A stretch of DNA of 64,000 bases from Polaribacter filamentus (GCF_002943715.1 NZ_MQUA01000014.1:505001-569000), one strand, 5' to 3'. Positions 1-9,307 are shown, counted from the stretch's first letter. The notes: generated by a model from the sequence alone, not told the origin. A program made the numbers and translations.

Positions 1-1
1 A

Positions 2-871
2 AAAGAACATGCAGAAGATTGGTTGCTTTATCCCAAAAACATCCGTAAATACATGAGTCTAGACGAAACCTCTTTATCAAATGGTGAACTCTAAACAATT
101 CTAACAAACAAAGACGCTTATGGTAAAAAAGGGAGTATAGTAGGTATTGTAAAAGGAACCAAGGCTAAAGATGTAATCAATATACTTCAAAAAATATCTG
201 CAGAAAGACGAAATATAGTAAAAGAAGTTACTCTTGACATGGCTAGTAGCATGAACTTAATCGCTAAAAAATGTTTCCCTAAAACTGAAATAGTTACCGA
301 TAGATTTCATGTCCAAAAACTAGCCTCAGAAGCGTTACAAGAAGAGCGTATTCGATTACGTTGGTAAATTATAGAACTGGAAAATAAAACTATTGAACAA
401 ACTCGAAAAAATGGAAAGATATACAAACCTGAACTCCTTAGCAATGGAGACACTCATAAGCAATTATTAGCCAGAAGTAGGTATCTGTTATTCAAATCAA
501 AAAATAAATGGACAGATAGACAAGTAGAAATGGTTGAAATTCTATTTAAATTATACCCAACCATTGAAAAAGCATACAACTTAGCACAAGGATTGAACTA
601 TATCTTTGAAAATAATACAGATAAAAATGTTGCTAGATTAACATTAGCACATTGGTACGATAAAGTTAAAAAATCTCAATTCAAATAATTTAACACCATC
701 GCTAGATCCATAAAACTCTCTTACATCCCCATATTGAACTATTTTAATAACAGAAGCACTAAGGCATCGGCTGAGTCTTATAATGCCAAAATCAAGGAGT
801 TCAGAGCACAATTTAGAGGCGTAAGAGATGTCAAATTCTTCTTATATAGATTGACTAAATTATTTGCTTAA
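2..871 (+). pseudogene. Degenerate ISL3/ISAon1-type transposase, 3' part
   Basis: One reading frame runs through 870 bp and gives a recognisable DDE transposase of the ISL3-like type common in Bacteroidota. Segments such as SLDETSLSNGEL, TLDMASSMNLIAKKCFP, TDRFHVQKLASEA, LLARSRYLLFKSKNKW and the C-terminal NNRSTKASAESYNAKIKEFR are visible. It is interrupted by three in-frame TAA codons (92-94, 365-367, 686-688) but has no frameshift, so decay is by point mutation. The 5' part lies outside the window. I see no intact terminal inverted repeat. The family call is from remembered sequence patterns. It is dead as a transposase. Confidence 0.85.
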
Positions 872-923
872 TTCCATCCCCTCCCCTAAAATTATAATTG
901 ATCCTTAATCATACTATGCTAAT

Positions 924-1049
924 TGCAAAGCCAATGATATAGGCCCCAATAAATGGTTTTGTGATGTGCTCAACAGAATTCCAGAGCATAAAGCGAATAA
1001 GTCAGATGAGCTTCTACCTCAAAATTGGAGACTAAATCAAGAAGACTGA
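924..1049 (+). pseudogene. IS66-family transposase C-terminal fragment
   Basis: A 41-codon frame encodes CKANDIGPNKWFCDVLNRIP followed by EHKANKSDELLPQNWR and a stop. This is the conserved C-terminal tail of IS66 transposases (a short C-terminal domain ending in LLPxNW). No other part of IS66 is present next to it. Together with the ISL3-type remnant just upstream, it marks the left edge of the window as a graveyard of old insertions. Confidence 0.7.
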
Positions 1050-1749
1050 CATTCAGGTGAACGCACGCTTAAAATGAATTTGTAGAAGTAAGTCTTCCAA
1101 ATTTAAATACTTATGCTCAAAAAGTATTTGATAGCTCACCACTAAACATAGTATTAGAACAAGCTGCGTCTGGCAAAGATTGGGAGTAGGCAAAGGCCAT
1201 GTTCCGTAATTTTCATTTGTACTTTTAAAAAAAATTAGCAACTAAAAATCCTTTCATTAAAAAGACTTTTAGATTAAAAAAGTTTATTTTTCGCTTTGTT
1301 GTTGCTCCTTATAAATGGATAAAAAAAGGGGTCAAAAAAGACTAAAACTCTTTACAAACAGGCTATATAATTTAATGTTTGGACGATTTAAAAAAGTAAA
1401 AAGATAATGATTTTAGGATAGCTGTGTTTTGTGAAAAAAATAAATTATTGATGTTTAAAACCTTAACTTTAATTCCGGAAATAATTTTAAGCATAATTTT
1501 AAAACTTAAATCAATCAGCGTTTAGCATCAATACTTCAGGGTGAAATTGAGAATAAAGAAAATTTATTTGATAATAAAGTCTTAAATTTTGAAAATTATC
1601 AATAAACAAAATCTGCAAAACATTATGAATTTAGGCTTGTAGATTTAAGATAATTGTATGGACTTGTAGATTTAATTGTTTTTGTTTGTCAGTTGAATAT
1701 ACATAGGAATTTTTTAACTATTGTTTTACAATTTTCCTCTTAAAAAAAC
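1050..1749. other. Non-coding or remnant DNA without recognisable genes
   Basis: All frames are broken by frequent stops. A short open stretch ending at about 1345 reads FRFVVAPYKWIKKGVKKD and could be the tail of a lost membrane-associated protein, but I cannot assign it. No RNA gene or strong hairpin was seen. It separates the transposase remnants from the carotenoid genes. Confidence 0.5.
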
Positions 1750-1757
1750 TAAATTTA
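1750..1757 (+). promoter_or_regulatory. Putative -7 box of the carotenoid operon promoter
   Basis: TAAATTTA matches seven of eight positions of the Bacteroidota consensus TAnnTTTG and lies 24 bp before the crtD start codon. A convincing -33 element at the usual spacing was not seen, so this is a candidate only. Confidence 0.4.
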
Positions 1758-1780
1758 CATTTTTAATTTAATCAATAAAA

Positions 1781-3253
1781 ATGACTAAAACCGTTGGTGT
1801 GATTGGAGCTGGGATAGGAGGTCTTGCATTATCAATTCGACTAGCAAATCAAGGATTTAAAGTAACCATTTTTGAAAAAAATAGTTACCCTGGAGGTAAA
1901 TTGAGTGAACTTAATATAAATGGATTTCGGTTTGACAAAGGTCCATCATTATTTACTATGCCCGCGCTAATAGATGAATTGACTAATTTGCAAGGAAGCT
2001 CGCATAAATTTGAATACCAGAAATTAAAAGTCATCACTAACTATTTTTATGCGGATGGAACGCAACTAAAAGCATCTGCTAATTTAGAAGAATTTGCAAC
2101 GGAAGTACATTTAAAATTAGATGAAAATAAACAAACTGTTTTAAAACACATAAAGCGCAACGCTTTTTATTTTAAAACTACCGAAGATTTGTTTTTGAGA
2201 CAATCACTACATCAGCTGAAAAATTTCATTAATCTGAAGACAGCAAAAGGTGTATTATTTTCCCCGTTCTTGGGTTTATGGAGTACTATGCATAAAAAAA
2301 ACGAAAAAACTTTTTCGAATCCAAAAACGGTACAATTGTTTAATCGATTTGCAACCTATAACGGTTCTAATCCTTATAAAGCACCTGCCTTAATGAATAT
2401 GATTTCGCATTTAGAATTTAATCTTGGTGCTTACTTACCTAAAAAAGGGATGCATCAAATTACTACACATTTGGTCAAACTAGCAGAAGAAGCTAATGTG
2501 GAAATTAAATATAATTCAGCTGTTGAAACCTTAAATATTGAATCTAACAATAGGATTGCCTCCATTAAAAGTAATGGTGTCAGCTATCCTTTTGATATTG
2601 TGGCAAGCGATATAGATATTCATGCACTCTACAACTATTTATTACCAAAATCTTTTATCCCTAAAAAGCTACTTCAACAAGAAAAATCTAGTAGTGCTTA
2701 TGTTTTTTATTGGGGGATAAACAAAGAATTTTCAGTATTAGGACTGCATAATATATTGTTCAGTGATGATTATAAAAAGGAATTTGATTATTTGTTTTCC
2801 AAACAATTTCCAACAGAAGACCCTACCATTTATATCAATATTACTTCGAAATATTGCAAAGAAGATGCACCAGAGGGTTGCGAAAACTGGTTTGTAATGG
2901 TAAATGTGCCACACAATAAAAGCGAGAGTATACATTATGCAGCAGCTATTAGAAAGAATGTTGTTGATAAAATCAATACAATGTTGAAAACAGATATCGA
3001 AAAATATATTATTAACGAAAGTACTTTAAGTCCAATTGATATAGAAAACCAAACATCTTCTTTTGGCGGATCACTATATGGTAACTCTAGCAACAATAAA
3101 TTTGCTGCATTTTTACGACATGCTAATTTTTCGTCAAGTATTAAAAATTTGTTTCTTGTAGGAGGAAGCGTGCATCCAGGAGGAGGTATCCCGCTTTGCC
3201 TTTTTAGTGCAAAAATAGCCAGTCAACTTATAGTAGAACAAGAAATGAAATGA
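1781..3253 (+). CDS. crtD: CrtD-like carotenoid 3,4-desaturase (phytoene desaturase family)
   Basis: A 490-residue FAD-dependent carotenoid desaturase. The N-terminal dinucleotide-binding motif GAGIGG (residues 9-14) is followed by FEKNSYPGGK and DKGPSLFTMP. The C-terminal family signature GGSVHPGGGIPLCLFSAK is intact. Members of this family are CrtI (phytoene desaturation) or CrtD (3,4-desaturation of 1-hydroxy carotenoids). I prefer CrtD because the gene overlaps a CruF-type hydratase gene and is followed by crtZ and a crtA relative, and no phytoene synthase gene is adjacent. The next gene starts inside its stop codon (ATGA at 3250-3253), which implies translational coupling. CrtI remains possible. 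Confidence 0.8.
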   Translation: MTKTVGVIGAGIGGLALSIRLANQGFKVTIFEKNSYPGGKLSELNINGFRFDKGPSLFTMPALIDELTNLQGSSHKFEYQKLKVITNYFYADGTQLKASANLEEFATEVHLKLDENKQTVLKHIKRNAFYFKTTEDLFLRQSLHQLKNFINLKTAKGVLFSPFLGLWSTMHKKNEKTFSNPKTVQLFNRFATYNGSNPYKAPALMNMISHLEFNLGAYLPKKGMHQITTHLVKLAEEANVEIKYNSAVETLNIESNNRIASIKSNGVSYPFDIVASDIDIHALYNYLLPKSFIPKKLLQQEKSSSAYVFYWGINKEFSVLGLHNILFSDDYKKEFDYLFSKQFPTEDPTIYINITSKYCKEDAPEGCENWFVMVNVPHNKSESIHYAAAIRKNVVDKINTMLKTDIEKYIINESTLSPIDIENQTSSFGGSLYGNSSNNKFAAFLRHANFSSSIKNLFLVGGSVHPGGGIPLCLFSAKIASQLIVEQEMK

Positions 3254-3875
3254 AAAAACATACAAATCATATTTTTTATATTTCTTAATTCTAGTCTATA
3301 TTTCTGGTTCGATTGGGTTTGTATTCAATCCTTCTTTATTTAGTCCTTTTACACCTTATACATTATTACTTACTTGTTTCGTTTTTTTAATTCATAGTCC
3401 GTTAGCCGACAAAAAATTTATATTTGCGTTTTTTTCTATTGCAATTTTGGGTTTTATTATTGAAGTAGTTGGGGTAAAAACAGGATTCATTTTTGGAAAA
3501 TATTCGTACGGTAGCGGTTTAGGTTGTAAATTTCTTAACGTTCCTTTGGTCATTTCGATCAATTGGGCAGTGCTTATTTGTGCTGGAATCATAGTAGTAA
3601 GTCGTATCTTTGCAAACAAAATAACTGTTTTGTTTTTGGCTGCCGTGCTCGTAACGCTCATTGATGTAGTAATTGAGCGAGTGGCACCTAAACTTGATTT
3701 TTGGCAATTTAAAGGTGGACTACCTGATTTACAGAATTATTTGAGTTGGATTGGCGTTGCTTTTTTTACGTCTTACTTTTTTTACCCTACAATTATAAAA
3801 GGTGATCGAACTGTGTCTTTAATAATATTGATTTTACAAATTATATTCTTCACCTTTTTATGGATATTTATTTAA
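3250..3875 (+). CDS. cruF: CruF-like carotenoid 1,2-hydratase (DUF422 family), frameshifted near the start
   Basis: An integral membrane protein of the carotenoid biosynthesis DUF422/CruF family. Recognisable pieces are EVVGVKTGFIFGKYSYG, PLVISINWAVL, VIERVAPKLDFW and a C-terminal row of hydrophobic helices. CruF adds water across the psi-end 1,2 double bond. The natural start is the ATG at 3250, overlapping the crtD stop as ATGA, but that frame stops after 12 codons. The remaining ~190 codons are open in another frame that joins at the T6 run at 3272-3277. Adding one T restores a continuous protein of about 208 residues (MKKHTNHIF, then LYFLILVYISG). This is either a homopolymer error, a true mutation or phase variation. 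A TTG internal start at 3447 would give only 142 residues. Confidence 0.75.
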
Positions 3876-3876
3876 T

Positions 3877-4356
3877 ATGGAAATAATAATTAATTTTAGC
3901 ATAGTTTTAGTCACTTTTATACTAACAGAATTTTCTGCTTGGGCAAATCACAAATACGTAATGCATGGTTTTATGTGGCATTTTCATGCTGATCATCACA
4001 AAAAAGACCATAAAAGTTGGTTTGAACGAAATGATTTATTTTTTATGATTTATGCGGTGCCAAGTTGGTTACTCATTATGGTAGGAATGATGAACCAATA
4101 TGCCTGGTACACATGGGTGGGTTTTGGTATTTTATCTTATGGTATAGCTTATTTTTTTGTACATGATTTGATAATTCATCAACGCTTCAAAGTATTTACT
4201 AAAACAAAAAATGTATATGTTTTAGCGTTGCGTCGTGCGCACAAAATGCATCACAAAAATACTGGGAAAGAAGGTGGAGAAAGTTTTGGAATGTTAATTA
4301 TAAAGAAAAAATACATTCAAGCTGCTTTAAAACAGTCTAAAACTTTGTATACCTAA
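3877..4356 (+). CDS. crtZ: Beta-carotene hydroxylase CrtZ
   Basis: A 159-residue membrane di-iron hydroxylase of the fatty acid hydroxylase superfamily that places the 3-hydroxyl on beta-ionone rings. The histidine clusters HKYVMH (25-30), HADHH (37-41), HDLIIHQRF and HKMHHK are all present, and four hydrophobic segments surround them. The length is typical of bacterial CrtZ. It begins 1 nt after the stop of the CruF-like gene, so it belongs to the same operon. In a myxol-type pathway it would hydroxylate the cyclic end of the molecule. Confidence 0.93.
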   Translation: MEIIINFSIVLVTFILTEFSAWANHKYVMHGFMWHFHADHHKKDHKSWFERNDLFFMIYAVPSWLLIMVGMMNQYAWYTWVGFGILSYGIAYFFVHDLIIHQRFKVFTKTKNVYVLALRRAHKMHHKNTGKEGGESFGMLIIKKKYIQAALKQSKTLYT

Positions 4357-4465
4357 TACATTATAGGTTTGGGAAATATCATACTCCTTAGTTTAAAGTT
4401 TTGCGCTTAAGCTTCTATTTGTCGTATAAATTATTCATTGGCTTTACATAAAATTAAATTATCAA

Positions 4466-5401
4466 ATGGAATATACAAGTGCTGTCAATTGCTCGATTTG
4501 TAAAAAAACCGAAAGTTCTTATTATATGTCAACAAATGCATTAATGCATGAGCCCAATAATGAGCTTTATGTTTTTAATGTTTGTAATAATTGCGAAACA
4601 GTATTTCTAACAAATTCGGTATTGCCTGAAAGATTAGAGGAGTACTACACCGAAAACTATTTACCCTACAGAGGTTCTTTAGCATGGGGAAAGTATTTTT
4701 CTTTTGTAAATAACAGTCAAAAAAAGTTAGATTTAGCGCGCGTTAATTTTGTGAAAAAACATCTTAAAAAAAACGAGCCTAATCTTAGTGTTTTAGATGT
4801 AGGATGCGGTGATCCGAGTTTTTTAGAACTTTTGCAACAAAACTTAAAAGTAAATTGCACTGGAATTGATTTTTCAGATTCGGGTTGGAAAGGTAAAAAC
4901 TATCCTAACTTAGAACTCAAAAAAGTTTCTATTGAAGATTATGATTCTAAGACAGAATTTGATATCATCACGCTATGGCATTATTTAGAGCACGACTACA
5001 ACCCCCACCAAACTATTGAAACACTCTACAATTGCCTAAAACAGGGAGGGAAAATAATTATTGAAGTACCTGATTATAAAAGCGTGAGTGCAAAAATTCA
5101 AAAATCATATTGGCAAGGATGGCATAGTCCAAGGCACATGTCTTTATTAACGAATAAAGGTTTTGCGCTTTTGTTTCAAAAAGATAAATGGGAAATTAAA
5201 AAACATTTGCGATTTGGAACCCTTGATGCCTTTACGCTATGGTGGCTTGGTAGAATGGAAAAAAAAGGGATACAATGGTCGGGTAATATGTCTAATCATT
5301 TTTGGATGCTCGTTCTTTTAAAAGTAGTTACATCCCCTATTTTTGTATTTGAAAAATTATTTCCGTTGGGCGTACAAATTTTAGTGGTTGAAAAAAAATA
5401 A
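4466..5401 (+). CDS. Class I SAM-dependent methyltransferase with N-terminal zinc-ribbon-like cysteines
   Basis: 311 residues. Two CxxC pairs near the N terminus (CSIC at 9-12 and CNNC near 40) suggest a zinc knuckle. The Rossmann motif VLDVGCGDPSF lies near residue 115, followed by IITLWHYLEHDYNP and a post-motif GGKIIIEVPDY. This arrangement is typical of Methyltransf_23-type enzymes acting on sugars or lipids. The substrate is unknown. It sits between crtZ and the crtA relative on the same strand, so it may modify the carotenoid or a sugar attached to it, but position is the only support for that. Confidence 0.8.
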   Translation: MEYTSAVNCSICKKTESSYYMSTNALMHEPNNELYVFNVCNNCETVFLTNSVLPERLEEYYTENYLPYRGSLAWGKYFSFVNNSQKKLDLARVNFVKKHLKKNEPNLSVLDVGCGDPSFLELLQQNLKVNCTGIDFSDSGWKGKNYPNLELKKVSIEDYDSKTEFDIITLWHYLEHDYNPHQTIETLYNCLKQGGKIIIEVPDYKSVSAKIQKSYWQGWHSPRHMSLLTNKGFALLFQKDKWEIKKHLRFGTLDAFTLWWLGRMEKKGIQWSGNMSNHFWMLVLLKVVTSPIFVFEKLFPLGVQILVVEKK

Positions 5402-5445
5402 TCTAATTTAAAATCACAAATCTATTCAAAATATAACACAAACTC

Positions 5446-6153
5446 ATGAGCCAAATAACCACTTGTACTTTTTTCAAATTAGAAACTTTTTCCAACAAAC
5501 TTTGGGCGTTTTCGCAAATGCAATTAGGACACGCTCATTTCAAAAATATTGAAGGATTAGTTTTCTACAAATTATTGGGCTCAGGCGCTGAAAATGGTTT
5601 TAGTTCAAAACCAAACTTTGGTACTTATGCATTACTATGTATTTGGGTATCAGAAATAGATGCAAATAATTTTTTTAAAAAAAATTCATTTTTTAACAAC
5701 TATAAATCTAGAAGCTCCGAAACATTCACCGTGTTTGCAAATGCAGCAGAAGCGCACGGAAAGTGGGACGGAAAGCAACCTTTTATTTCTTCTGCCTCTT
5801 TGGCTTTAGATAAGCCAGTTATGGTTTTAACACGGGCCAGTATTCGGTTTTCAAAATTGATTTCTTTTTGGAGAAAAGTTGGTGATGTAAGTAAAAGTTT
5901 AGAGGGCTACGATGGGTTAGCGCTATCTATTGGTGTTGGCGAATGGCCTTTAATACAGCAAGCTACATTAAGCATATGGAAAACCCAAGCCGAAATGATG
6001 GACTATGCCTATAAAAATGAAAAACACAAAGAGGTCGTTCGTCTTACTAGAAAACTAAAATGGTATAAAGAAGAGATGTTTGCAAGATTTATTCCCTATA
6101 AGTTTGTAGGCCAGTGGAATGGTAAAAATATTGAAAATTTTTTAGATATCTAA
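5446..6153 (+). CDS. crtA: CrtA-related carotenoid monooxygenase, probable 2-hydroxylase
   Basis: 235 residues matching the spheroidene monooxygenase (CrtA) family: CTFFKLETFSNKLWAFSQM at the start, GLVFYKLLGSGAENGF, TVFANAAEAHGKWDG, LTRASIRFSKLISFW, LSIGVGEWPLIQQATLSIW and a C-terminal WYKEEMFARFIPY. The purple-bacterial enzymes 2-ketolate acyclic carotenoids. From memory, a flavobacterial relative acts as a 2-hydroxylase in myxol synthesis. With the desaturase, hydratase and CrtZ genes upstream, 2'-hydroxylation of a monocyclic 1'-hydroxy carotenoid is the likely role. Start ATG at 5446, 44 bp after the methyltransferase. Confidence 0.85.
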   Translation: MSQITTCTFFKLETFSNKLWAFSQMQLGHAHFKNIEGLVFYKLLGSGAENGFSSKPNFGTYALLCIWVSEIDANNFFKKNSFFNNYKSRSSETFTVFANAAEAHGKWDGKQPFISSASLALDKPVMVLTRASIRFSKLISFWRKVGDVSKSLEGYDGLALSIGVGEWPLIQQATLSIWKTQAEMMDYAYKNEKHKEVVRLTRKLKWYKEEMFARFIPYKFVGQWNGKNIENFLDI

Positions 6154-6611
6154 TCCTATTTTTTTCAACACCATGATTACAGTAATCAATAGTTTTTAAA
6201 CAATCGCTATTTTCGTAAACTCTTTTATTGTCTATATAGGTTCACTGAAAAAGTTTTAAAGAACAGTACTAAAATTTTTTTTTTTTCAAAATAGAGTGTA
6301 GAAAAGCCACGTGAATGTTTTGTATTTATCAATATCCATTGGGAGTGGTAACTTCTTTATTAAACTATAAAATATAGCCCTGTTCCTGGACGATTGTATC
6401 GTTTGGGATTAAGCTGCTTATGTTGGTGAAGTTTTTCATTTATCAATTAGAAAATCCTTTGAAACTTTTGTAAATTGTACAAAAGCTAATAGATATATTA
6501 GGGATCAAAAACAAGTATTAAGTTCACTTTAAGCTAGTAATGTGGTTAAAAAAAAGTGTTGTATTCGTTATTTAAAGAGGCACGATGGTTCTATTAGAAT
6601 TGGTACAAACG
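6154..6611. other. Intergenic region without recognisable genes
   Basis: The DNA between the carotenoid genes and the universal stress protein cluster has no ORF with recognisable similarity. Short open pieces on the + strand (for example SFETFVNCTKANRYIRDQKQ around 6450-6530) end in stops and could be gene debris. It contains a T13 run near 6275. Confidence 0.5.
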
Positions 6612-6652
6612 ATCAAGATACTCAAGGTTTTATAAGCTCGGAGTATCTTGAT
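6612..6652. terminator. 12-bp hairpin downstream of the USP cluster
   Basis: Perfect inverted repeat: ATCAAGATACTC (6612-6623) and its complement at 6641-6652, with a 17-nt loop. It lies 25 bp beyond the stop of the last minus-strand universal stress gene. There is no clear T tract on that strand, so it may be a weak terminator or an RNA-stabilising 3' hairpin. Confidence 0.4.
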
Positions 6653-6677
6653 TTTAGTATTCTTTATTTAGATTATT

Positions 6678-7523
6678 TTAGTTTCTTAAGTCGTGTAAAG
6701 CCAATACGGGAATATGTGCATTATTTCCTAATGCTTTCACCATTGGGTCTGAAAAAATACTTTCAAAGAAATGATGTTTTTTGTTGATAAAAGCAATCAT
6801 CTCACTCTCTCTACTTTGTGTAAAACAGTGAACACCTTTTTGTAAGTCTAAGTTGAAGAGTATGTGATGTGTATAGTTTGTATCTTTTAAAATTTGATTA
6901 AGCAACTCCTTTTTTTCCTCCTGTTTCTTATTCAACTCTTTATCTGATTGAATGTGCAATATTCGGATTGGTGCCTTCGTCAATTTTGAAATCTCTATTA
7001 AAGTAGTCAATTCGCTTTCTTTATAATGCGTTTTGTAGCTTGTAGGAAATACTATCTCGTTTGGCTTTTTAAAAACGATATTATTAGGAATAGTCAAAAC
7101 TGGGCAATTTCTAACTTTTTCCATGACATTTACTGCATTTCTGCCTAGAATTATGTTTTCGTTATCTGTTTCGCCGTGAGTTCCCATAATTATTAATTTA
7201 ATGTCTTCTTTTTCTACAATTTTTTTGAGGACTTCATTTAAAGATCCAAATTCATTCAAAAAACAGAATGAATGATCATTTTCATTCGAATGAACATGAG
7301 ACATTAACTGTTCCATATTTTCTTCGGCGCGCAGTTTTACTTCATTCAATTTTTTATCAGTTGGCTCAAGACTCAATAAATTACTCTTTTCATATCCAGG
7401 AAGATAGTAAGAATGCAGAATAAAGAATTCGCAAGATTCTTCTTTATAAAGTTCAATGGCATAATTTATTGCATTGTATGCGTTTTTTGAGAAGTCAGTT
7501 GGTAATAATATCTTTTTTTTCAT
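6678..7523 (-). CDS. Universal stress protein, tandem UspA domains
   Basis: 281 residues with two Usp domains. The first begins KKILLPTDFSKNAYNAINYA and ends with the nucleotide-binding signature GTHGETDNENIILGRNAVNV (G2xG9xS/N type). The second (from about residue 155, EIVFPTSYKTHYKESEL) is more divergent and lacks a clear ATP loop. It is probably a cytoplasmic nucleotide-binding stress/dormancy protein. It is the third and last gene of a minus-strand USP cluster, 63 bp after the second gene. The shared upstream promoter carries a TGAC-N4-GTCA box (see 9523-9565). Confidence 0.9.
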   Translation of the reverse strand: MKKKILLPTDFSKNAYNAINYAIELYKEESCEFFILHSYYLPGYEKSNLLSLEPTDKKLNEVKLRAEENMEQLMSHVHSNENDHSFCFLNEFGSLNEVLKKIVEKEDIKLIIMGTHGETDNENIILGRNAVNVMEKVRNCPVLTIPNNIVFKKPNEIVFPTSYKTHYKESELTTLIEISKLTKAPIRILHIQSDKELNKKQEEKKELLNQILKDTNYTHHILFNLDLQKGVHCFTQSRESEMIAFINKKHHFFESIFSDPMVKALGNNAHIPVLALHDLRN

Positions 7524-7586
7524 AATATGTGTATACGTTATTCTGATAAAAATAGGGAATTAAATTCCTTAAAACTATGATATATG

Positions 7587-8435
7587 TTAGTCGATACTTG
7601 GTAAAACCAATAATGGAGTTCTAATTTGATATGCTATTTCTTTAACTACCTGCTCTCTAAATAAAGTACTAATAAAACTTTGTTCGTAATAACAGATAGC
7701 CAATATGTCTAATTGTTCTTCATAAACATGTTCCATGATTGTTTCTGCTTTACTATGATCTTCGGGAAGCCAATTAAGATCAAAATCTTCGTTTTTTGAA
7801 ATTTCTAATAAACTATGAAGGTTTGCTAGTTGTTTATCATTTAATTTTTCATCTTCATTGACATGAATTATTGTGGTTTTTGCATTAAATAATTTAGGAA
7901 TCTCTTTTAATGGGATGAGCTGTTTTTTAGAGTATGTGCGCTTAAAGCCTGAAGCAAATCCTATTTTTTTAGGTTCTGTGTAATCTAGTTGATCAGGAAT
8001 TATTAAAAGCGGTACTTCCTTTATTGTTTGAATTGCCTTAAAACTATTGCTTCCAATAAATATTCTTTCTGTCGCAGTTTTTCCTTTGCTTCCCATTACT
8101 ACAAAATCTACATTTTCTGATGCAATAATTTTATTAATAGCGCTCGTTAGCAAAAGCGAGGTGCAAATTATCTTGAAAGTATGTTTTGTAGTTTCTAAAT
8201 CACTTGTAAGTTTGTGTTGTACAGCTAAACATTCTGCTTCCGAAGCTTTTAATAATTCATTAATTAATTCTTCGGATTTACCTATATATACTGCACTTGT
8301 AAGTTTAGAGACTTGAGCTTCAAAAGAATTGAAGATAATAAAACGAGACGGCTCCTCTTCAAATAATTTGGCAGCATAAAATAAGGCGCAATAAGCGTTT
8401 TTTGAAAAGTCGGTTGGTACAAGTATAGTTTTCAT
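7587..8435 (-). CDS. Universal stress protein, tandem UspA domains
   Basis: 282 residues, paralogous to its two neighbours. The N-terminal domain starts KTILVPTDFSKNAYCALFYA and carries GSKGKTATERIFIGSNSFKA, the ATP-type phosphate loop G-x2-G-x9-G-S/N. The C-terminal half starts near KKIGFASGFKRTYSK and is diverged. The second gene of the USP cluster, 17 bp after the first, which fits a single transcript. Three adjacent paralogues suggest local tandem duplication. The role in stress survival is inferred from the family. Confidence 0.9.
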   Translation of the reverse strand: MKTILVPTDFSKNAYCALFYAAKLFEEEPSRFIIFNSFEAQVSKLTSAVYIGKSEELINELLKASEAECLAVQHKLTSDLETTKHTFKIICTSLLLTSAINKIIASENVDFVVMGSKGKTATERIFIGSNSFKAIQTIKEVPLLIIPDQLDYTEPKKIGFASGFKRTYSKKQLIPLKEIPKLFNAKTTIIHVNEDEKLNDKQLANLHSLLEISKNEDFDLNWLPEDHSKAETIMEHVYEEQLDILAICYYEQSFISTLFREQVVKEIAYQIRTPLLVLPSID

Positions 8436-8452
8436 ATTTCAGCGTTGGTATT

Positions 8453-9307
8453 TTATTGATTTATTTGATTTTCTGACGGTATTACTAGGAATGGAATGTT
8501 GGTATGATAAACCATTTGATTCACAACAGGTTTAAAAAATAAATTTTCAAAGAAATTATGTTCGTTATGTACCATTATTAAGAAGTTAATTTTGTACGTT
8601 TTTTTAAAAGTTACAATAGCTTCCATAAGGTCTTGATTTTCGGTATTATGAAATAAATGTGCAGTATCTTTAAAGAAATCATCTAAAAAAGTTTCCGTTT
8701 GTTCTTGTTTTACCTTTAAAGGAATGTCTTGAGAAACATTTAAAACATGTAATCTAGAATTATTTTTTTCACAGAGCTCTTTTATCAACGATAGATACTG
8801 GTTCGCTTTATGAATCTCATAATCTGTAGGAAATAAAATTTCGCTTGGTTTCTCATATTTAAATCCGGAAGGAATAGCAATTACTGGGCATTTTAGATTT
8901 TTAATAGTTTGCATTGTATTGCTGCCAATAAATATTTCTTTAGCGCCCGTGGCTCCTTTGGTTCCCATGATTACAAAGTCTATCTCTTTTTTTTTGACGA
9001 CTTCAACCATCTCTGATGTTAAGGTATTGAAAGAAACCGTTGTAATAAAAGTATGATTTGTATTGTTAAATTCGGTTTTTAAACGATCGTCAATCTCCTT
9101 AAGTTTTCGCTCTGCTGTTTCTTTTGTGATGTCTTGTAAATCAAATGAAGAATAATTATCTACCATACTACCAGCGCTAATACTGACAGGAGTATAGGTG
9201 TGAAGAATGTAAAATTTGCATTTAGTATCTTTATATAGTTGAACGGCATAGGATATTGCATTGTATGCGTTTTCTGAAAAATCGGTGGGTAATAATATAC
9301 GTTTCAT
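8453..9307 (-). CDS. Universal stress protein, tandem UspA domains, first gene of cluster
   Basis: 284 residues. The N-terminal domain opens KRILLPTDFSENAYNAISYA and carries GTKGATGAKEIFIGSNTMQT, a complete ATP-binding loop. The C-terminal domain (EILFPTDYEIHKANQYL onward) keeps the fold but not the loop. It is promoter-proximal. A Crp/Fnr-like box and a -7 element lie about 215-260 bp upstream, leaving a leader of roughly 210 nt. Usp proteins of this layout are commonly induced by oxygen or energy limitation, which agrees with the proposed regulator at 13924. Confidence 0.9.
   Translation of the reverse strand: MKRILLPTDFSENAYNAISYAVQLYKDTKCKFYILHTYTPVSISAGSMVDNYSSFDLQDITKETAERKLKEIDDRLKTEFNNTNHTFITTVSFNTLTSEMVEVVKKKEIDFVIMGTKGATGAKEIFIGSNTMQTIKNLKCPVIAIPSGFKYEKPSEILFPTDYEIHKANQYLSLIKELCEKNNSRLHVLNVSQDIPLKVKQEQTETFLDDFFKDTAHLFHNTENQDLMEAIVTFKKTYKINFLIMVHNEHNFFENLFFKPVVNQMVYHTNIPFLVIPSENQINQ

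Noticed and set aside
92..688. Three TAA codons in one open frame of the ISL3-type gene, as if TAA were recoded.
   Set aside because: Every functional gene in the window ends at normal TAA/TAG/TGA codons, so the stops reflect decay of a dead transposase.
6542..6787. An 81-codon plus-strand ORF.
   Set aside because: It overlaps the 3' end of the well-supported minus-strand USP gene, has no recognisable domain and contains a structural hairpin.
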